DNA of 64,000 nucleotides, from NCBI RefSeq assembly GCF_023065955.2, contig NW_026623008.1:15840501-15904500 (forward strand), written 5' to 3'. Source of the DNA: Ursus arctos (taxonomy: Eukaryota > Chordata > Mammalia > Carnivora > Ursidae). Positions within the stretch are counted from its first letter, which is position 1. Each line of letters opens with the position of its first letter. Below the pieces are notes generated by a model. It was given only the letters and a program-made list of their open reading frames with translations. It was not told the DNA's origin and made no database searches. Made by a program: the position numbers and the translations under genes. Shown in pieces: positions 1 through 10,057 of the stretch.

Positions 1-119
1 CAGAATGTAGATGTTAACCGATCCCTCAGGTGTTTCCCAGCCCCACATTCCTGGCTTCCTCCCAAGGGGTTCTGGGTTGACTTTTGTTGGGGGGGGGGGA
101 GCCAGCTGGCCCCTCCCCC

Positions 120-275
120 CTCTCCCAAGGTGCGAGCCACCCGGGGAACGTGGGGCTGGCTGTCATGGCAACCCTGTGTTGCGAAATGACGTAATTGGAG
201 TTCCAAACGTGTGAAATCAAATATAACATCCGCAAACACAGCCTGGGGGTCGGCATGGCAACCGTGGGGCACCAG
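120..275. promoter_or_regulatory. Candidate cis-regulatory block with two RFX-type half-sites
   Basis: Repeat-free stretch with closely packed sites. CATGGCAACC occurs twice (164-173 and 254-263), each a GTTGCC half of an RFX X-box on the minus strand. Between them are TTGCGAAAT (C/EBP-like, 179-187), TGACGTAA (CREB/ATF-like, 188-195) and GCAAACA (FOX-like, 232-238). The identities are by eye from known motif shapes. Function as an enhancer or promoter is inference; conservation across mammals would decide it. Confidence 0.4.
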
Positions 276-384
276 GATGGGCAGACGCTCCCTGCCCCGC
301 AGCAGCCAGCCTGGCTCGGCCACCTGGGCTGGCACAGAGGGCACGCTGCCCCCTCTCCACACAGGCCCGGCCTCCTCTCTCTTT

Positions 385-470
385 GCTGGGGCTTCTGCCA
401 GACCCTCCGCTGCTGCCCCTTCCTCTTCTCCCTTCTTCCTCTTCTTGCTTCTCTGGGGTGCAGTGTGGAC
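385..470. repeat. Pyrimidine-rich low-complexity tract
   Basis: Dense CT sequence with repeated CTTCCTCTTC-type steps and almost no purines. It is ordinary low-complexity DNA and explains the open frames across it. Confidence 0.6.
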
Positions 471-484
471 AGGTGGTTAGGGGG

Positions 485-824
485 TCGACTAGCATCAGAC
501 AGATCTGGGTTCATGTCCTGACATATGGCAGTGGTGAGGTCTTGGGCAATCGGTGTTACCCCTTGAATTGTCCTTGCCTTAGATGTGAGCTATTATCCTT
601 ACTTTCTCTTCCTTCTTTCCCTTGGCTCTTCCTGTCCCTGCCTTCCACTCCGGCCTCCGGGGCACCTGCAGGCACAGGAGTGACAGTGGCCTGGGGCCTG
701 GGGCCTGGACAGCCAGCTAGCTTATCAGTCAGGCCCTGAATGGCTTTGCCTGTGATCTCTTTCTAAGTTCTTCCCTCTCTGGACCTTGGTTCTCTCCTCT
801 ATAAAATAAGGGCATGTCCATTTG
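485..824. other. Unique GC-rich sequence with a weak MIR trace
   Basis: No gene seen. Around 757-820 the order CTTGGTTCTCTCCTCTATAA followed by AATAAGGGCATG resembles the middle of a sense-strand MIR (CTCAGTTTCCTCATCTGTAA then AATGGGG), but divergence is high. Confidence 0.35.
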
Positions 825-1011
825 TCTCTTTCAAATTGTGGCCCACGGGCCATCTACTTTGGCCTCACCTGGTCACAGGTTAGAAGCACACATCCCTGAA
901 CTCTTACCCTTGCTACTGGGAGTCAGTAGGTCCAGGGTGGGGTCCAGGAATCTGAGTTTTACCAGGCTCTCGGGGTAACCCCGAGGCACACTCCAGAGTG
1001 AGAATCCCTGG
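825..1011 (+). mobile_element. MER5A-like hAT-Charlie DNA transposon relic
   Basis: The order of landmarks follows MER5A: a start resembling TCAAAGTGTGGTCCC, a CACCTGG segment, a segment like CCAGACCTACTGAATCAG (here GGGAGTCAGTAGGTCCAGGG), GGAATCTGAGTTTTACCAGG, and an end GAGAATCCCTGG close to the GAGAACCACTG terminal inverted repeat. Non-autonomous, no transposase. Diverged, as expected for an element older than placental radiation. Confidence 0.7.
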
Positions 1012-1244
1012 GGTGGACGGTTCCTAGGGCTCTGAGCCTGGCTCGGGTTGGCTACCTTCTGGGGTCCCTCTTTTTCTTCTGTAGCACAGCTGACCCCAGG
1101 CCAGACAGCCTTCCTCTGGTTTCTGTCTCAGGCTGTCCCGTTCGTTCAGTCAACAGATGTCTCTAGCGCTGGGCTCGGGGCCAGGTACCTTTCCCACGGC
1201 AGCAAGGGACTGGCGCTGCTGCGTGCTTGGGGTGGGACAGAGAG

Positions 1245-1345
1245 CATGGGTGCTGGCCAGCTGCTCCTCTGCCTGTGACTCAGTTTCTTCATGTGCAAAC
1301 GGGGGAGCTGGGGTGGGGCTCACGTGAGAGGATGACAGTGGTACC
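1245..1345 (+). mobile_element. MIR SINE fragment (weak)
   Basis: GTGACTCAGTTTCTTCATGT followed by GCAAACGGGG matches the MIR core (GCCTCAGTTTCCTCATCTGTAAAATGGGG). Only the central part is visible. Confidence 0.5.
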
Positions 1346-1384
1346 TTCTCCGGGGACCTGTGGTGCACCGGACACTGTGCTAGA

Positions 1385-1530
1385 TGCTTCACGTGGTTCA
1401 CTCGTTCGATGCTCCCCGTAGGTAAGGCTACTTCCCTCCATTTGACAGTTGAGGAAACTGAGGCTCAGAGAGTTGACTTGACTCTCCTGAGGTCACTCAG
1501 CAAGCAACCGGTTTGGTATTTAGACCCTCC
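1385..1530 (-). mobile_element. MIR SINE, antisense
   Basis: GAGGAAACTGAGGCTCAGAG at 1451-1470 is the reverse complement of the MIR core. It is followed by the expected GGTCACTCAGCAAGCAA segment (GGTCACACAGCTAGTAAG in the consensus). tRNA-derived ancient SINE, no coding potential. Confidence 0.8.
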
Positions 1531-1836
1531 CTCGTCTCCACACTCCTCTCCAGCTGCTGTTCTCTCTATCCTGCTCCCCACTGCCTCCTTCAGCCTCCCT
1601 TCCCCTCCCTCCTTCTCCCTCTGCCTGGTCTATTTTCCATCAGAAGGTTTAGAGAGACTCTTCTGTACTCACGGTCTGCCAGTCCCTCTTTAGCGTCCTG
1701 CAGCCCAAACGGAGGGTCTTGACCTCCCAGCAGCCCTGAGGCTGGAGGTTGCTTCCTCCTCCTGGCGGATCCACGCTCCTAGGCTTCACTTCCCCCACCC
1801 CTCCTGGTCTCCTTGATCCAATTGAAAGGATTTTTA
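1531..1836. other. Unique pyrimidine-rich sequence, no gene seen
   Basis: CT-rich with CCCTTCCCCTCCCTCCTTCT-type runs near 1600. No repeat family, exon structure or regulatory cluster could be recognised. Confidence 0.4.
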
Positions 1837-1955
1837 AAAACCCAAATATTTGTTGAGCACCTGCCATATATCTCCCCTGTGCTGAGTGGGGGATGTTGGG
1901 GAGCAGAACCTCGAGGGCGTTGTCCTCCTGAGCGGGGAGCAGAGTCGGGAGCACA
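1837..1955 (-). mobile_element. L2 LINE 3' end, antisense
   Basis: AATATTTGTTGAGCACCTGC is the reverse complement of the L2 3' terminus (GTAGGTGCTCAATAAATATT). It continues into a segment like the antisense of GCTCCTTGAGGGCAGGGAC. Short, old fragment. Confidence 0.7.
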
Positions 1956-2294
1956 GTCCTCGGTCAGCATCTCTCCTCCTGCTCTCAGCTGGTGGATGCT
2001 GGCGTTCTCCCACCTCGCTCCTGCTGGCAGCTCCTCTCTGCAGCCTCTCTTGACTGTCCTGTCTGCTCCCATGGCCTTGCCTCCAACTGTGGCCTGAGGA
2101 GTCCTCAGCCCCTAGGCCAGAATCTCTATAGTGAACTCCAGCTGGGATGTCCATGGATCACCTGGGTCCTGTCACCTGCCCCTAACTGTTCTTTGGACTC
2201 CAGACGTCCCCTTCGGCCCCACCTGTCCCCCCAAAGTTCCTTCACTAAGTCACATTAGTGCAACTATGGCTGCTCAATGCCACTTGTGGAATCC
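1956..2294. other. Unique sequence between L2 fragments
   Basis: GC-rich, no confident repeat or gene. It may include very diverged L2 sequence because antisense and sense L2 fragments flank it. Confidence 0.3.
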
Positions 2295-2490
2295 TCATTC
2301 TTTCACCTGCCCAACTCCTACTCATCCTGTGAGACCCAGCCCAGGATTGCCACCCCCAGGAAGTCCTCCTGGATGGAGCAAGTGGTCTGTGTGCTCCCAG
2401 CACAGAGGCTCCCCTCCAGCATGGCAGGATCCTTGAGCTCAGGGCCTGGCACAGAGTAGGGCACCAAGTAAATGTGCCTTTAGAAACCAA
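2295..2490 (+). mobile_element. L2 LINE 3' region, sense
   Basis: CCTGCCCAACTCCTACTCAT, then AGGAAGTCCTCCTGGATGGA, then CCTTGAGCTCAGGGCCTGGC and ACAGAGTAGGGCACCAAGTA follow the order of the L2 3' untranslated region (…AACTCCTACTCATCC…, …GAAGCCTTCC…, …CTTGAGGGCAGG…, …CACATAGTAGGTGCTCA…). Confidence 0.75.
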
Positions 2491-2790
2491 GTGGCTGTAA
2501 GAGCTCACGAACACCTGTCCAAATCAACGGTATTACCAACGGAGATTCAGAGGCCCGAAGTCTCCAATGAAATTAACAGCTGAGCCGAGACTCGGCTCCA
2601 AGTGCCTGGATCCCATTTCAGAGTCTGTCACATTAGAGCCCAAGGCCAGGATGGTAAGAGGCCACTGATGGGACAGGGCTTGGGGATCCTGAATTATCCT
2701 GTGACCCCATCAGATTCCGAGCTTTTTCCCTCTGGACGGGTACAGTCCGTTCTTCATACCTGTCCAGGGAGGTATTTTTCGCAGTCTACA
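2491..2790. other. Sequence with a weak antisense MIR trace
   Basis: GGAGATTCAGAGGCCCGAAG near 2542 resembles GGAAACTGAGGCACAGAGAG of an antisense MIR. The rest shows nothing recognisable. Confidence 0.35.
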
Positions 2791-2794
2791 GGTG

Positions 2795-2870
2795 AGTATT
2801 CATGAAGTGCCTACTGCGTGCCAGGGGCCTGGCCGGTGCGCTCGTGCACATCGTCTAGTTTCTGTTGTCT
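2795..2870 (-). mobile_element. MIR or L2 fragment, antisense (weak)
   Basis: GAAGTGCCTACTGCGTGCCA followed by GGGGCCTGGC matches the antisense TTGAGTGCTTACTATGTGCC…AGGCACTG shared by the 3' ends of MIR and L2. Too short to choose between them. Confidence 0.45.
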
Positions 2871-2879
2871 TGGCGGAGG

Positions 2880-3390
2880 AGCCGGGAGGAATGTGGGGGG
2901 ATCACGCGTGCGGCACATTGGCCTCTTCTCTGAGTGCGGGGCGTCCAGCGGGTGTTTACTGAGGCTTGCCCTGCATGGAGGACGTGCCAGTTGGACCCTA
3001 GGGTGCCGTGCTGAGCTTGGTCGGACTCACTGGAACCCCATGAGGGTGCAGAGCTGAGTCATTGGAGAGAGGAATGAGAGCACCGAAAGTGCTTGCCCAG
3101 ACCACAGCTTCCTCCATTGCCAAGGGCAGCTGGACCAAAGCCCCAGCTTCCCCGGGGCCTCCGGGGCCTGGGCTCTCCTCCTGACGCCCCCCTGGCTGAG
3201 CCCTTCTCAATGGGGTCTGTGGCCGTGAGGTGCCCCTCTACTCAGGACAGGCCTGGGCCTGCGGGAATCCCCCGTCCATGGATACCGAGTGGCTTTACCC
3301 ATGTGACTTCAGAGATGGCCGTGTCACCTGGGCCTGTCTTCTAGTGGCAAAACAGGGGTCCTTGCTCTTTCCAGTGGACATGGCTTAAAG
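2880..3390. other. Unique GC-rich sequence, no gene seen
   Basis: No convincing exon, repeat or promoter. Open frames here are short and have no recognisable domain. Confidence 0.4.
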
Positions 3391-3394
3391 ACCC

Positions 3395-3640
3395 TAATGG
3401 TGAACACTTATTGAGCACTTACTGTGTACCAGGCCCTGCTCTTATACTTCACATGTGCAAGCTCGGTGTCCTTACAGCTGCCTTTGAGGTTGGTACTATT
3501 TCAAGCCCCATTGTACAGATGAGGAAAATGAGGAAATTGAGCCCAGCTCACCCAGGGTCCTGCATTTGGTGAGAGATACGGTCAGGATTCAAACCCAGAC
3601 CATCTGCCTCCGGAGCCCATGCTCCTAGCCTAAGGGTTAG
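3395..3640 (-). mobile_element. MIR SINE, nearly full length, antisense
   Basis: TTATTGAGCACTTACTGTGT at the left, GTACAGATGAGGAAAATGAGG in the middle and ATTCAAACCCAGACCATCTG at the right are the 3' part, core and tRNA-related part of MIR read backwards. Confidence 0.85.
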
Positions 3641-3649
3641 CCGTTGTGA

Positions 3650-3775
3650 TCAGCTTCACTTTACCACGAGATAAAATCCAACTTCCTTGCCGTGGCCCCT
3701 GGGGCACTGTGTGACCCGGGCCCTGTCTGTGCTGGGCCTCCAGTCTGCCCCCTGCACCGTCCCTAGAAGCCTCGC
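3650..3775 (+). mobile_element. L2 LINE fragment, sense (weak)
   Basis: GAGATAAAATCCAACTTCCT followed by TGCCGTGGC resembles the L2 segment CAGGATAAAGTCCAAACTCCTTAGCATGGC. The downstream part is heavily diverged. Confidence 0.5.
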
Positions 3776-4035
3776 TTTCAGATGTCATTGGTTGGATGAA
3801 TTAATTAAGGGTACAGATAATTGAAGAAATGAATTTCAAGAATCATTTAGGATTTATACCACACCTACTTGTGAGTTTTGGGGATTGGTTGCCAAACAGA
3901 GCATGATGCAAGTAGACAAAGATGGAAATGCAGCCAAACGCGCTGAGGTCAGCAGAGGCCCAGTGTTTGTGTGTCAGGCTCTTTCGCACGGGGGTCTCGG
4001 CCGTCAGAGGCTGAGCTTCGGGAGACACTGACGGG
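3776..4035. other. AT-rich unique stretch
   Basis: Locally AT-rich, including GGATGAATTAATTAAGGGTA near 3793. No gene, no certain repeat; it could be non-coding conserved sequence or an unrecognised relic. Confidence 0.3.
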
Positions 4036-4039
4036 GAGG

Positions 4040-4225
4040 TCAGAGGCGCTGTACAGCTTTCCTCGTGGGTCTCAGGTTCATCTGGAAAATGGGGATGAAA
4101 TGATGTTGAACCTTACAGAACTGTCAAGGGGGCTAACCGACTACGTTAAGGGCTCAGAACAGTGCCTGGCATGGCCCTGATATAAGTACAAGAGAAAGCT
4201 GCTGCTGTTGTTAATTATTATTACT
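4040..4225 (+). mobile_element. MIR SINE, sense
   Basis: CTCAGGTTCATCTGGAAAAT then GGGGATGAAATGATG, and later GCTCAGAACAGTGCCTGGCA and TTAATTATTATTA, follow the core and 3' half of MIR in order. Confidence 0.75.
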
Positions 4226-4860
4226 AAAAGGCAAACCCACATGCGAGGTTGGAGCTAGAACTTCATTTCTGGGACTTAATTCAAGGAAGAATGTCAAAAG
4301 GGGGCGTGGGGACTCTCTTAGTTTGATGGAGGATTTGAAAGGGCAAATATGTTTAAGACATGAGTTGAATCCAAGCGTGGTGTTTATTTCTGTCTTGTTC
4401 TTTGGTGGGCATCGGGCGCAGCCACTCTTTTCCACCCTTCTGTCCCGGTGGCGGGGGCCAGGCCATACGGCCCGGGCTGGCTGGGACGTGCCTTTCCGAG
4501 GGTGTTGGCCCCTGCTCAGAGTGGGGACCCTGGAAGCCCCCCAGCTGCCCACACAGGGCTCATTGCTCCCCTCTCCCAGCCTTGGCAGCTGGCCCTGGGA
4601 CAGGTGGGGGGACAGCAACACCGGAGTGGGGAATGGTCAAGGCTGACCCGTGGTGACTCTGTTCCTGTCCATCTCCACCTGCTTGTCTGAGCAGGAGGCG
4701 CACTGGGCATTGGGCAGAGGGAGGCCGTGCCCTTCTCAGCGGGCAGAGTTTACTATAGGACTCTGCTGCTGTCTGGGAGCTGCTGAGTCATGGACAGCAG
4801 GGGCGAGTGGGCTCGGGCGGGGGGTGGGATCAGGGAGGCAGGAAGAGGCTGGCCTGGGCA
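4226..4860. other. Unique GC-rich sequence, no gene seen
   Basis: The left part (4226-4390) is moderately AT-rich. The rest is GC-rich with long stop-poor frames on both strands. None carries a recognisable motif, and no splice-site arrangement supports an exon. Confidence 0.4.
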
Positions 4861-4861
4861 A

Positions 4862-5000
4862 AGCTGTGGACTTGGGAGTCAGGTTCTTATCCTGCTCCCG
4901 CCACTGACCTTGGGAAAGTCACTTTCCTGCCCAAAGCTCCAGTTCTTTGTCTCTAAAACAGAGATCATAATTCTGTCCTGGCAGGATGCATGTGAAGGTG
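4862..5000 (+). mobile_element. MIR SINE, sense
   Basis: GTGGACTTGGGAGTCAGG, CTGACCTTGGGAAAGTCACT and CCAGTTCTTTGTCTCTAAAA correspond to the tRNA-derived part and core of MIR (GGAGCCAGA, TGACCTTGGGCAAGTTACTT, TCAGTTTCCTCATCTGTAAA). Confidence 0.8.
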
Positions 5001-5059
5001 GAACAGGACCACAGATGCTGGACTGAATGAGAGGTCTGGACCATACAAAGCCTGGAGTG

Positions 5060-5525
5060 AATGGTGGCTGGTGTTTTTATAATTCATACCCGGGGCTCTC
5101 ACCAGCAAGGCCAACATGCTGGGTCTATAGCCCCAAGAAGTTGCCAATCAGAGCATCCCATCCCGTGGCCCACAGAGATTGGTTCAGGGATACACATGTG
5201 ACCTGAGTTGGGCCAATGAGACCAAGTTCTGGGACTTTTCTTGGAAGCATTGAGGAAGAGAGGCCCTCTTTCTGCTGGGCTGGAAGACAGGAGAGGTGGC
5301 CAGCCTGGAGCTGCTGGTGGCCATCCTGTGTCCACAAAGAGAGAGACTGTCCCTCTGAGGAGTAGGCTGTCCACAGGGGGAGAGAGGGACACTGAAGCTG
5401 AAGGAATGGCTTGGTGTTGCCCAGCCAGCCTTGCCTGAAGCCAAAGCCAACCCCTGTATGCGAGTCTGTAGTCTTTGCTTATTAATGTCCACTTCTGTCA
5501 CTTGTAGTCGGAATGATCCTGAGTA
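5060..5525 (+). mobile_element. Ancient LTR-like repeat, family not assigned
   Basis: Contains GCCAATCAGAGCATCCCATC, GATTGGTTCAGGGATA, GGGCCAATGAGACCAA and an end TCTGTCACTTGTAGTCGGAA followed by TGATCCTGAGTAATG. I recognise this order from an old mammalian LTR consensus ending near AAGAGTCCTGACTAATAC, but cannot name the family with certainty. No coding sequence of any retrovirus is visible. Confidence 0.5.
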
Positions 5526-5699
5526 ATGAAAGCCAATTCAAGGCCATCACAAACCTTGTAGATTTTGTTCTGAAAGGCTTGGTTTTGGGGGACACACAGT
5601 CAGGAGGTAAGCCAAAATACAGGCTTCTAAGAATGCAGTTCGGCAGAGCAGAGCCTTCACGAGGGTCATATGGTAGAGGAGATGGTAATGGCTGTGGAC

Positions 5700-6270
5700 A
5701 TATAATTCATTTGTTCATTCATTTGGCCACTCTAAAGTCCTTATTGAGCACCTACTGTGTGTCAGCCAGTGGGCGAGACACAGTCCCTGTGTTCATGGAG
5801 CTTAGTGGGAGGATACACAAACATTAAGTGATGACAAGAGCCCCAGGTGACATGGGGGAGGAGGGCGGGTAGCTCTGGGTGGGTATAGTGGGGGTTGAGA
5901 AAGGTTTTTCTGATAAGATGATATTTAAGTTGAGTCTGAAGGAGTGGAAGAGTTGTCTGGTGGTGCAGGGGAAGGAGGGCATGCCAAGCAAATGGACCAA
6001 AGTGTTAGAAGGACTGGGAGAAAGGAACTAACTCTCCCCATCTGCTGTGGGGAGAGTGGGCAGGCTGGAGACAGGCAGAGTGGGGCCAGGACTCAAGGAG
6101 GATGGTGGCAGAGATGGGGAGCAGTGGGGCCCTACAGAGCTGGGAAGTTCAGGAAACAGGGAGGGGGAGGAGAGAAAGGAGCAGAGGGACTAGGAAGGGG
6201 GACAGTAGGACACTGCTGAAGGTCACAGGAGTATCTGTGAGGTGGCCTTCAGCTGAAGAAAGTTGTCGAA
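5700..6270 (-). mobile_element. L2-like ancient LINE relic, antisense
   Basis: TTCATTCATTTGGCCACTCT then TTATTGAGCACCTACTGTGT GCCAG-type sequence and CCCTGTGTTCATGGAGCTTA is the L2 3' end in reverse. It continues into GGTTTTTCTGATAAGATGAT and ATTTAAGTTGAGTCTGAAGG, a segment often found next to such ends in mammalian genomes. The right boundary is soft. Confidence 0.6.
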
Positions 6271-6464
6271 GAACCTTCATATGGAGTCTGCAGGCTGAGG
6301 TTGGAATGTTCTAGAAGGAGAGGCTGTCTAGGGAGAGGGCCCTGGCTCAGGAGTGCAGAGGCACCTGGGCAGGAAGACCAGATGAGAGTGATCATTCTCT
6401 CTTGGACCCGCAGCACCCAGGTCAAGGACATCCCGCACACCCCCAGGAGTTCCCTGTACCCCAT

Positions 6465-7669
6465 TCCTTTAGCCATCCCTCCAAGGGAATCTCCATCCTG
6501 ACGTCCATCAACATAGATTAGTTTTGCCTATTTTTGTGCTTTATATAAATGCCATCAGGAGGCACGCATTCTTGCGTCGGGCTCTTTGTCTCAATGTCAC
6601 GTCCATGAGAGTCATCTGTGCTACGTGCCTTTGTAGATTGCTCACTGTCCTGGCTGAGTGGTATTCACCGTATGCCTGTACCCCAGGTTACCAATCTGTT
6701 CCCCTCTTAATGGGCGTGTGCGTTCTTTCCAGTTTCGGGTTGTTAATGCCGCTAAGAACTTTCTTGTATATGTCCTTTGGGAGCCATGGCCACTCATTTC
6801 TGTTGGGTTTATACCTACAGATGGGATTAGTGGGTCATGGAGTAGGTACGTAGTAGACTTCGGTAGACTTTGCCAGACAGCTCAACAGAGCGGGTGCACA
6901 CCCCTACACTCCACCCGCAGTGAAGGCGAGTGCCAGCTGCGTCACAGCCTTGCTCACGCTTTATTGTTGGTCTTTTCATTCCAGCTATTCTTATGGGCTT
7001 GAAGCAATATCCTGCTGTGGTTTTCACGTGGCCGTGGATAGCCTCTGTGGCAAAGGATTTGTCCGTTTCTCCTGCCCATGTTTATATTGGGCTGTTGTCC
7101 TTTCCTTACTCATTTGCAGGATTCCTTATATACTCAGGATACAAGGTCTTCGTCTGCTATGTGTGTTGCCGTGTTTCCCCTACTCTCTAGCTTGTCTTTC
7201 CAACTCTCTTGGTGGTAGCTTCTAACAAACAGAAGTTCTTTCTTAATCTTAATATGCCCAGCTTTATCAATTATTTTCCCTTATGGATAGTGCTTTCTGG
7301 GTCTTGTTTAAGAAATTTTTGCCTGCCTGAAAGTCATGAAGATATTCTCTTATGTTTAGAAGCATTGTTTCATCTTCTGCATTTAGATCTGGACTTGAAC
7401 TGCAGTCCTTTTTTGCACGTTGAGTCAGTAGGGGGTCAAAGATTGTTTCCTCATATGGACACTCACTCGATCCATGTATTGAAGACTTTCCTTTCCTCAC
7501 GGTGCTGCACATCACCTCCATTGTACACCAGGTACCACATGTACGGTCTGTTTCTGGACTCTCTATTCTGTTGGTCTGTCTGTCCATCTGTCTGTCTGTG
7601 CCAGTGTCCTGGCTCCAATATCGCCCTGTCCTAGTTCCTAAAGCTTTACAACAGTCTTGGCAGTAGTCA
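6465..7669 (-). mobile_element. Old L1 LINE (L1M type) 3' part, antisense
   Basis: On the minus strand this is the L1 3' untranslated region followed by the C-terminal part of ORF2. Landmarks on the plus strand are ATAGATTAGTTTTGCCTATT, TTTATATAAATGCCATC, GGGATTAGTGGGTCATGGAG and TCTGGACTCTCTATTCTGTT. Frames are broken by many stops. The same L1 continues after the LTR inserted at 7670-7987. Confidence 0.85.
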
Positions 7670-7987
7670 TGTCTTAGTCCAAATCCCACAGACAGGGTGG
7701 CTTATCAACAGCAGAAATGTATTTCTCATGGTTCTGGGGGCTGGGAATCCAAGGTCAAGGTGCTTCCTGGTTCATAGACAGCCACGTTCTCACTGTGTCC
7801 TCAGCAGCAAGAAGGCACAAGGGAGTTCTCTGGGGTCTGTTTTGTAAGGGTACTGACCCCAATCGTGAGGGCTCCATGCTCATCACCCAAGTACCTCCCA
7901 AAGGCCCCACCTCCTAATACCACCGTCCCATTGAGGATTAAGATTTCAACCTGAATTTTGGGGGACACAATCATTCAGGCTGTAGAA
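7670..7987 (-). mobile_element. MLT1-type MaLR LTR, antisense, nested in L1
   Basis: TGTCTTAGTCCAAATCCC at the left and GGGGACACAATCATTCAGGC at the right are the reverse complement of an MLT1 LTR, which ends GCC…CTAAGACA and begins TGTT…GAATTGTGTCCCCC. Internal landmarks include GAAATGTATTTCTCATGGTT. Solo LTR of an ancient ERVL-MaLR retroelement, no coding region. The L1 resumes on the other side with AGTAGT/GTAGTG at the joins, suggesting a 5 bp target duplication. Confidence 0.8.
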
Positions 7988-8300
7988 AGTAGTGCAAGTC
8001 CTCTAGCTTGGGCTTCTTTACATTTGACTTGGTAATTCTTGGTTCTTGGCATTTCCAAACAAATTCCAGAATCAGCTTGTCACCTTTCACATATATTTTT
8101 ATCTATATATACATATACAAAAATAACCTGCTGAGATTTTTATTGTGATTTCATTGAATTATTTCCATATCAGTTTAAGGAGAATTGACATTTTTATGAT
8201 ACTGAATCTTCTGATTCATCATATTTGTTTTAAAAATCAAGTTAATTTTATATTTTCTTTCATAGAAGTGATAAGGCAGAAAAATTACAAATGCAGACAT
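7988..8300 (-). mobile_element. Continuation of the old L1, antisense
   Basis: AGTAGTGCAAGTCCTCTAGC, CCAGAATCAGCTTGTCACC and GAGAATTGACATTTTTATGA continue the antisense L1 ORF2 (consensus GTAGTGCAAGTCCTCCAAC, AGAATCAGCTTGTCAATT, GAGAATTGACATCTTAACAA) exactly where 7669 left off. Confidence 0.8.
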
Positions 8301-8625
8301 GTAGACAGAAGCCATTTTCTTTTATATTTATTTACTGACCATACCTATCAGTGCTAATATCATGGTATGTCTCTTTCTGGTCTTCTTTTCTGCACATTTT
8401 ATTCGACATCGTGGAGTTTTTCTCAGTAGACAATTATGTGTCCCACTTTATACTTAATATTACAATATTAAGTTTTCATGTTACTTCAAAATCTTTATGG
8501 ACATAAATTTCAATTACTAATAAGTCAATTATGATTTGATATTCTGTAACCTATCAAATCCATCATCGAGAAATGGAATTATTGGGTCAAAGCTCTGAAT
8601 AATTTAAGGCTCTTGACCTTATTCT
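8301..8625 (-). mobile_element. AT-rich L1/HAL1-like fragment (tentative)
   Basis: TTATGGACATAAATTTCAAT and GAAATGGAATTATTGGGTCA followed by AAG resemble the antisense 3' untranslated region found in several old L1/HAL1 elements. Divergence is high and the boundary with the preceding L1 is not visible. Confidence 0.45.
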
Positions 8626-8851
8626 GGAATTAGCTGGTGGCAGAGCCAAGACTGTACGCCCCAGCCCTGACTCTGACCAGTCCTCTCCTTGAGAGGCCCA
8701 GTCCACTGGCCTTTGGGCCTCCAGGGAGTGGAGGACACATGGCCTCCTTCCCAGGGCGAAAAACTTTCTTACAGCCAAAGGAGTCTTGCATCACCTCAGA
8801 TTCTTTCCTGTTTCTTCTCCAATCCAGATTTCTTCCCCAAATCTTAAGGCC

Positions 8852-9200
8852 TGTCTTAGTTCAGGCTGCTATAATAAAAATACCATAGACTGGGAGCCTG
8901 AAGCAACAGAAATTTTTTTCTCACAGTTCCGGAGGCTGGGAAGTCCGAGCTCAGGGCACCAGTGCGGTCAGGTTCTGGTGAGGACCCACCTCCTGATTTG
9001 CCAACAGCCATCTTCCTGCTGTGTCCTTGCATGGAGGAGAGATTGTCTCTTTGTATCTCTTCTTGTAAGGGCAATAATCCCATTCATGAGGGTTTCGCCC
9101 TCATGACCTGATAATCTCCCAAGGGCCCCATCTCCAAATACCTTCACACTGGGGTTAGGGCTTCAACATGTGTATTCTGGGACACATTCAGTCCCCAGCA
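8852..9200 (-). mobile_element. MLT1-type MaLR LTR, antisense
   Basis: TGTCTTAGTTCAGGCTGCTA then ATACCATAGACTGGG, CAGTTCCGGAGGCTGGGAAG, CTGCTGTGTCCTTGCATGGA and TTCAACATGTGTATTCTGGG are the reversed order of an MLT1 LTR. Second antisense copy within 1.2 kb, about equally old. No internal retroviral genes. Confidence 0.85.
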
Positions 9201-9894
9201 GGGCCCAAGGGCAGCAGCTCGATGGGACTTGCCAGTTGTTCTAGCCATTTCCCATTTGTCTGAGATTAGCTTCACAGTGAGCACTCAGGACCACTGCCCT
9301 CTGCTCCACTCCTGATTCCCATCCAAGGATGGTCATGGTGGTTCCCATGGCTGATGTCGCCTCTCCCTGAACTGGGGCCCCTTTGGTCCTGGTCAGAACG
9401 GGAGGTGATGCTTGGACCTGATGCCAGTGGAGGTCCTCTTCCATGATGGGCTTCCCTACTGGAAGAAGGGGTGGTGGTGGCAGTCCAAACTTATACACAC
9501 ACCCTGTATTTCTGGTCTATTTGGTGCCATGGCAACTGGAGCAGAGCTCATATCTCGACCCGAAACTATCATTGGGTTCTGCACATCAGCTCACCTCTTG
9601 GTACTGAACCAACCTGACGGGGATAGACTTCCTCGAACACCTGCTGGTTTCCTGCGCGTAGAAGGTGAAGAATGGTGAGCAGTGAGGGCCCAGTGATGAC
9701 TCCACGCATAGCAGGCTCAGTGTGTGGGCTGCAGCTTCCTGCGCGGCTCCACCGGGAGAGCTGTGGTGTGGGCTCGTGGGTGGGCGTAGCCGAGCAGGGC
9801 CTCAGACATTGTCTGTATGTCTGTTCCAAGTACTGGTAGGTTCTGGGTACCATACCCCAAGGGGTTTCTGGACACCTGTCCACTAATCAAAGCT
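9201..9894. other. Unique sequence, no gene seen
   Basis: Moderate GC. No recognised repeat, exon or promoter. An open frame at 9569-9883 (minus strand, 104 codons) has no recognisable domain and is probably chance. Confidence 0.35.
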
Positions 9895-9995
9895 CAACCT
9901 CTCTCCTTGCCATCTGCGTGAACTTGAATGATGCACGCAACTTCCTTAAGCTAAAATGTCCTCTTCTGTAAAAAAGGGCAAATAAAATATTCCTC
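9895..9995 (+). mobile_element. MIR SINE fragment, sense
   Basis: CTTCCTTAAGCTAAAATGTC CTCTTCTGTA followed by AAAAAGGGCAAATAAAATAT fits the MIR core in a diverged form. Confidence 0.5.
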
Positions 9996-10057
9996 CTTAA
10001 AATGAGGGTGGTCATAATCTCTATAAAATAGGAGTAATAATAATCTGTCCGTTTAGG

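Noticed and set aside
7670..9200. Pair of antisense MLT1 LTRs as one provirus
   Set aside because: Both have the same orientation and lie 860 bp apart, but the DNA between them is L1-like rather than retroviral. They are better read as two separate solo LTRs.
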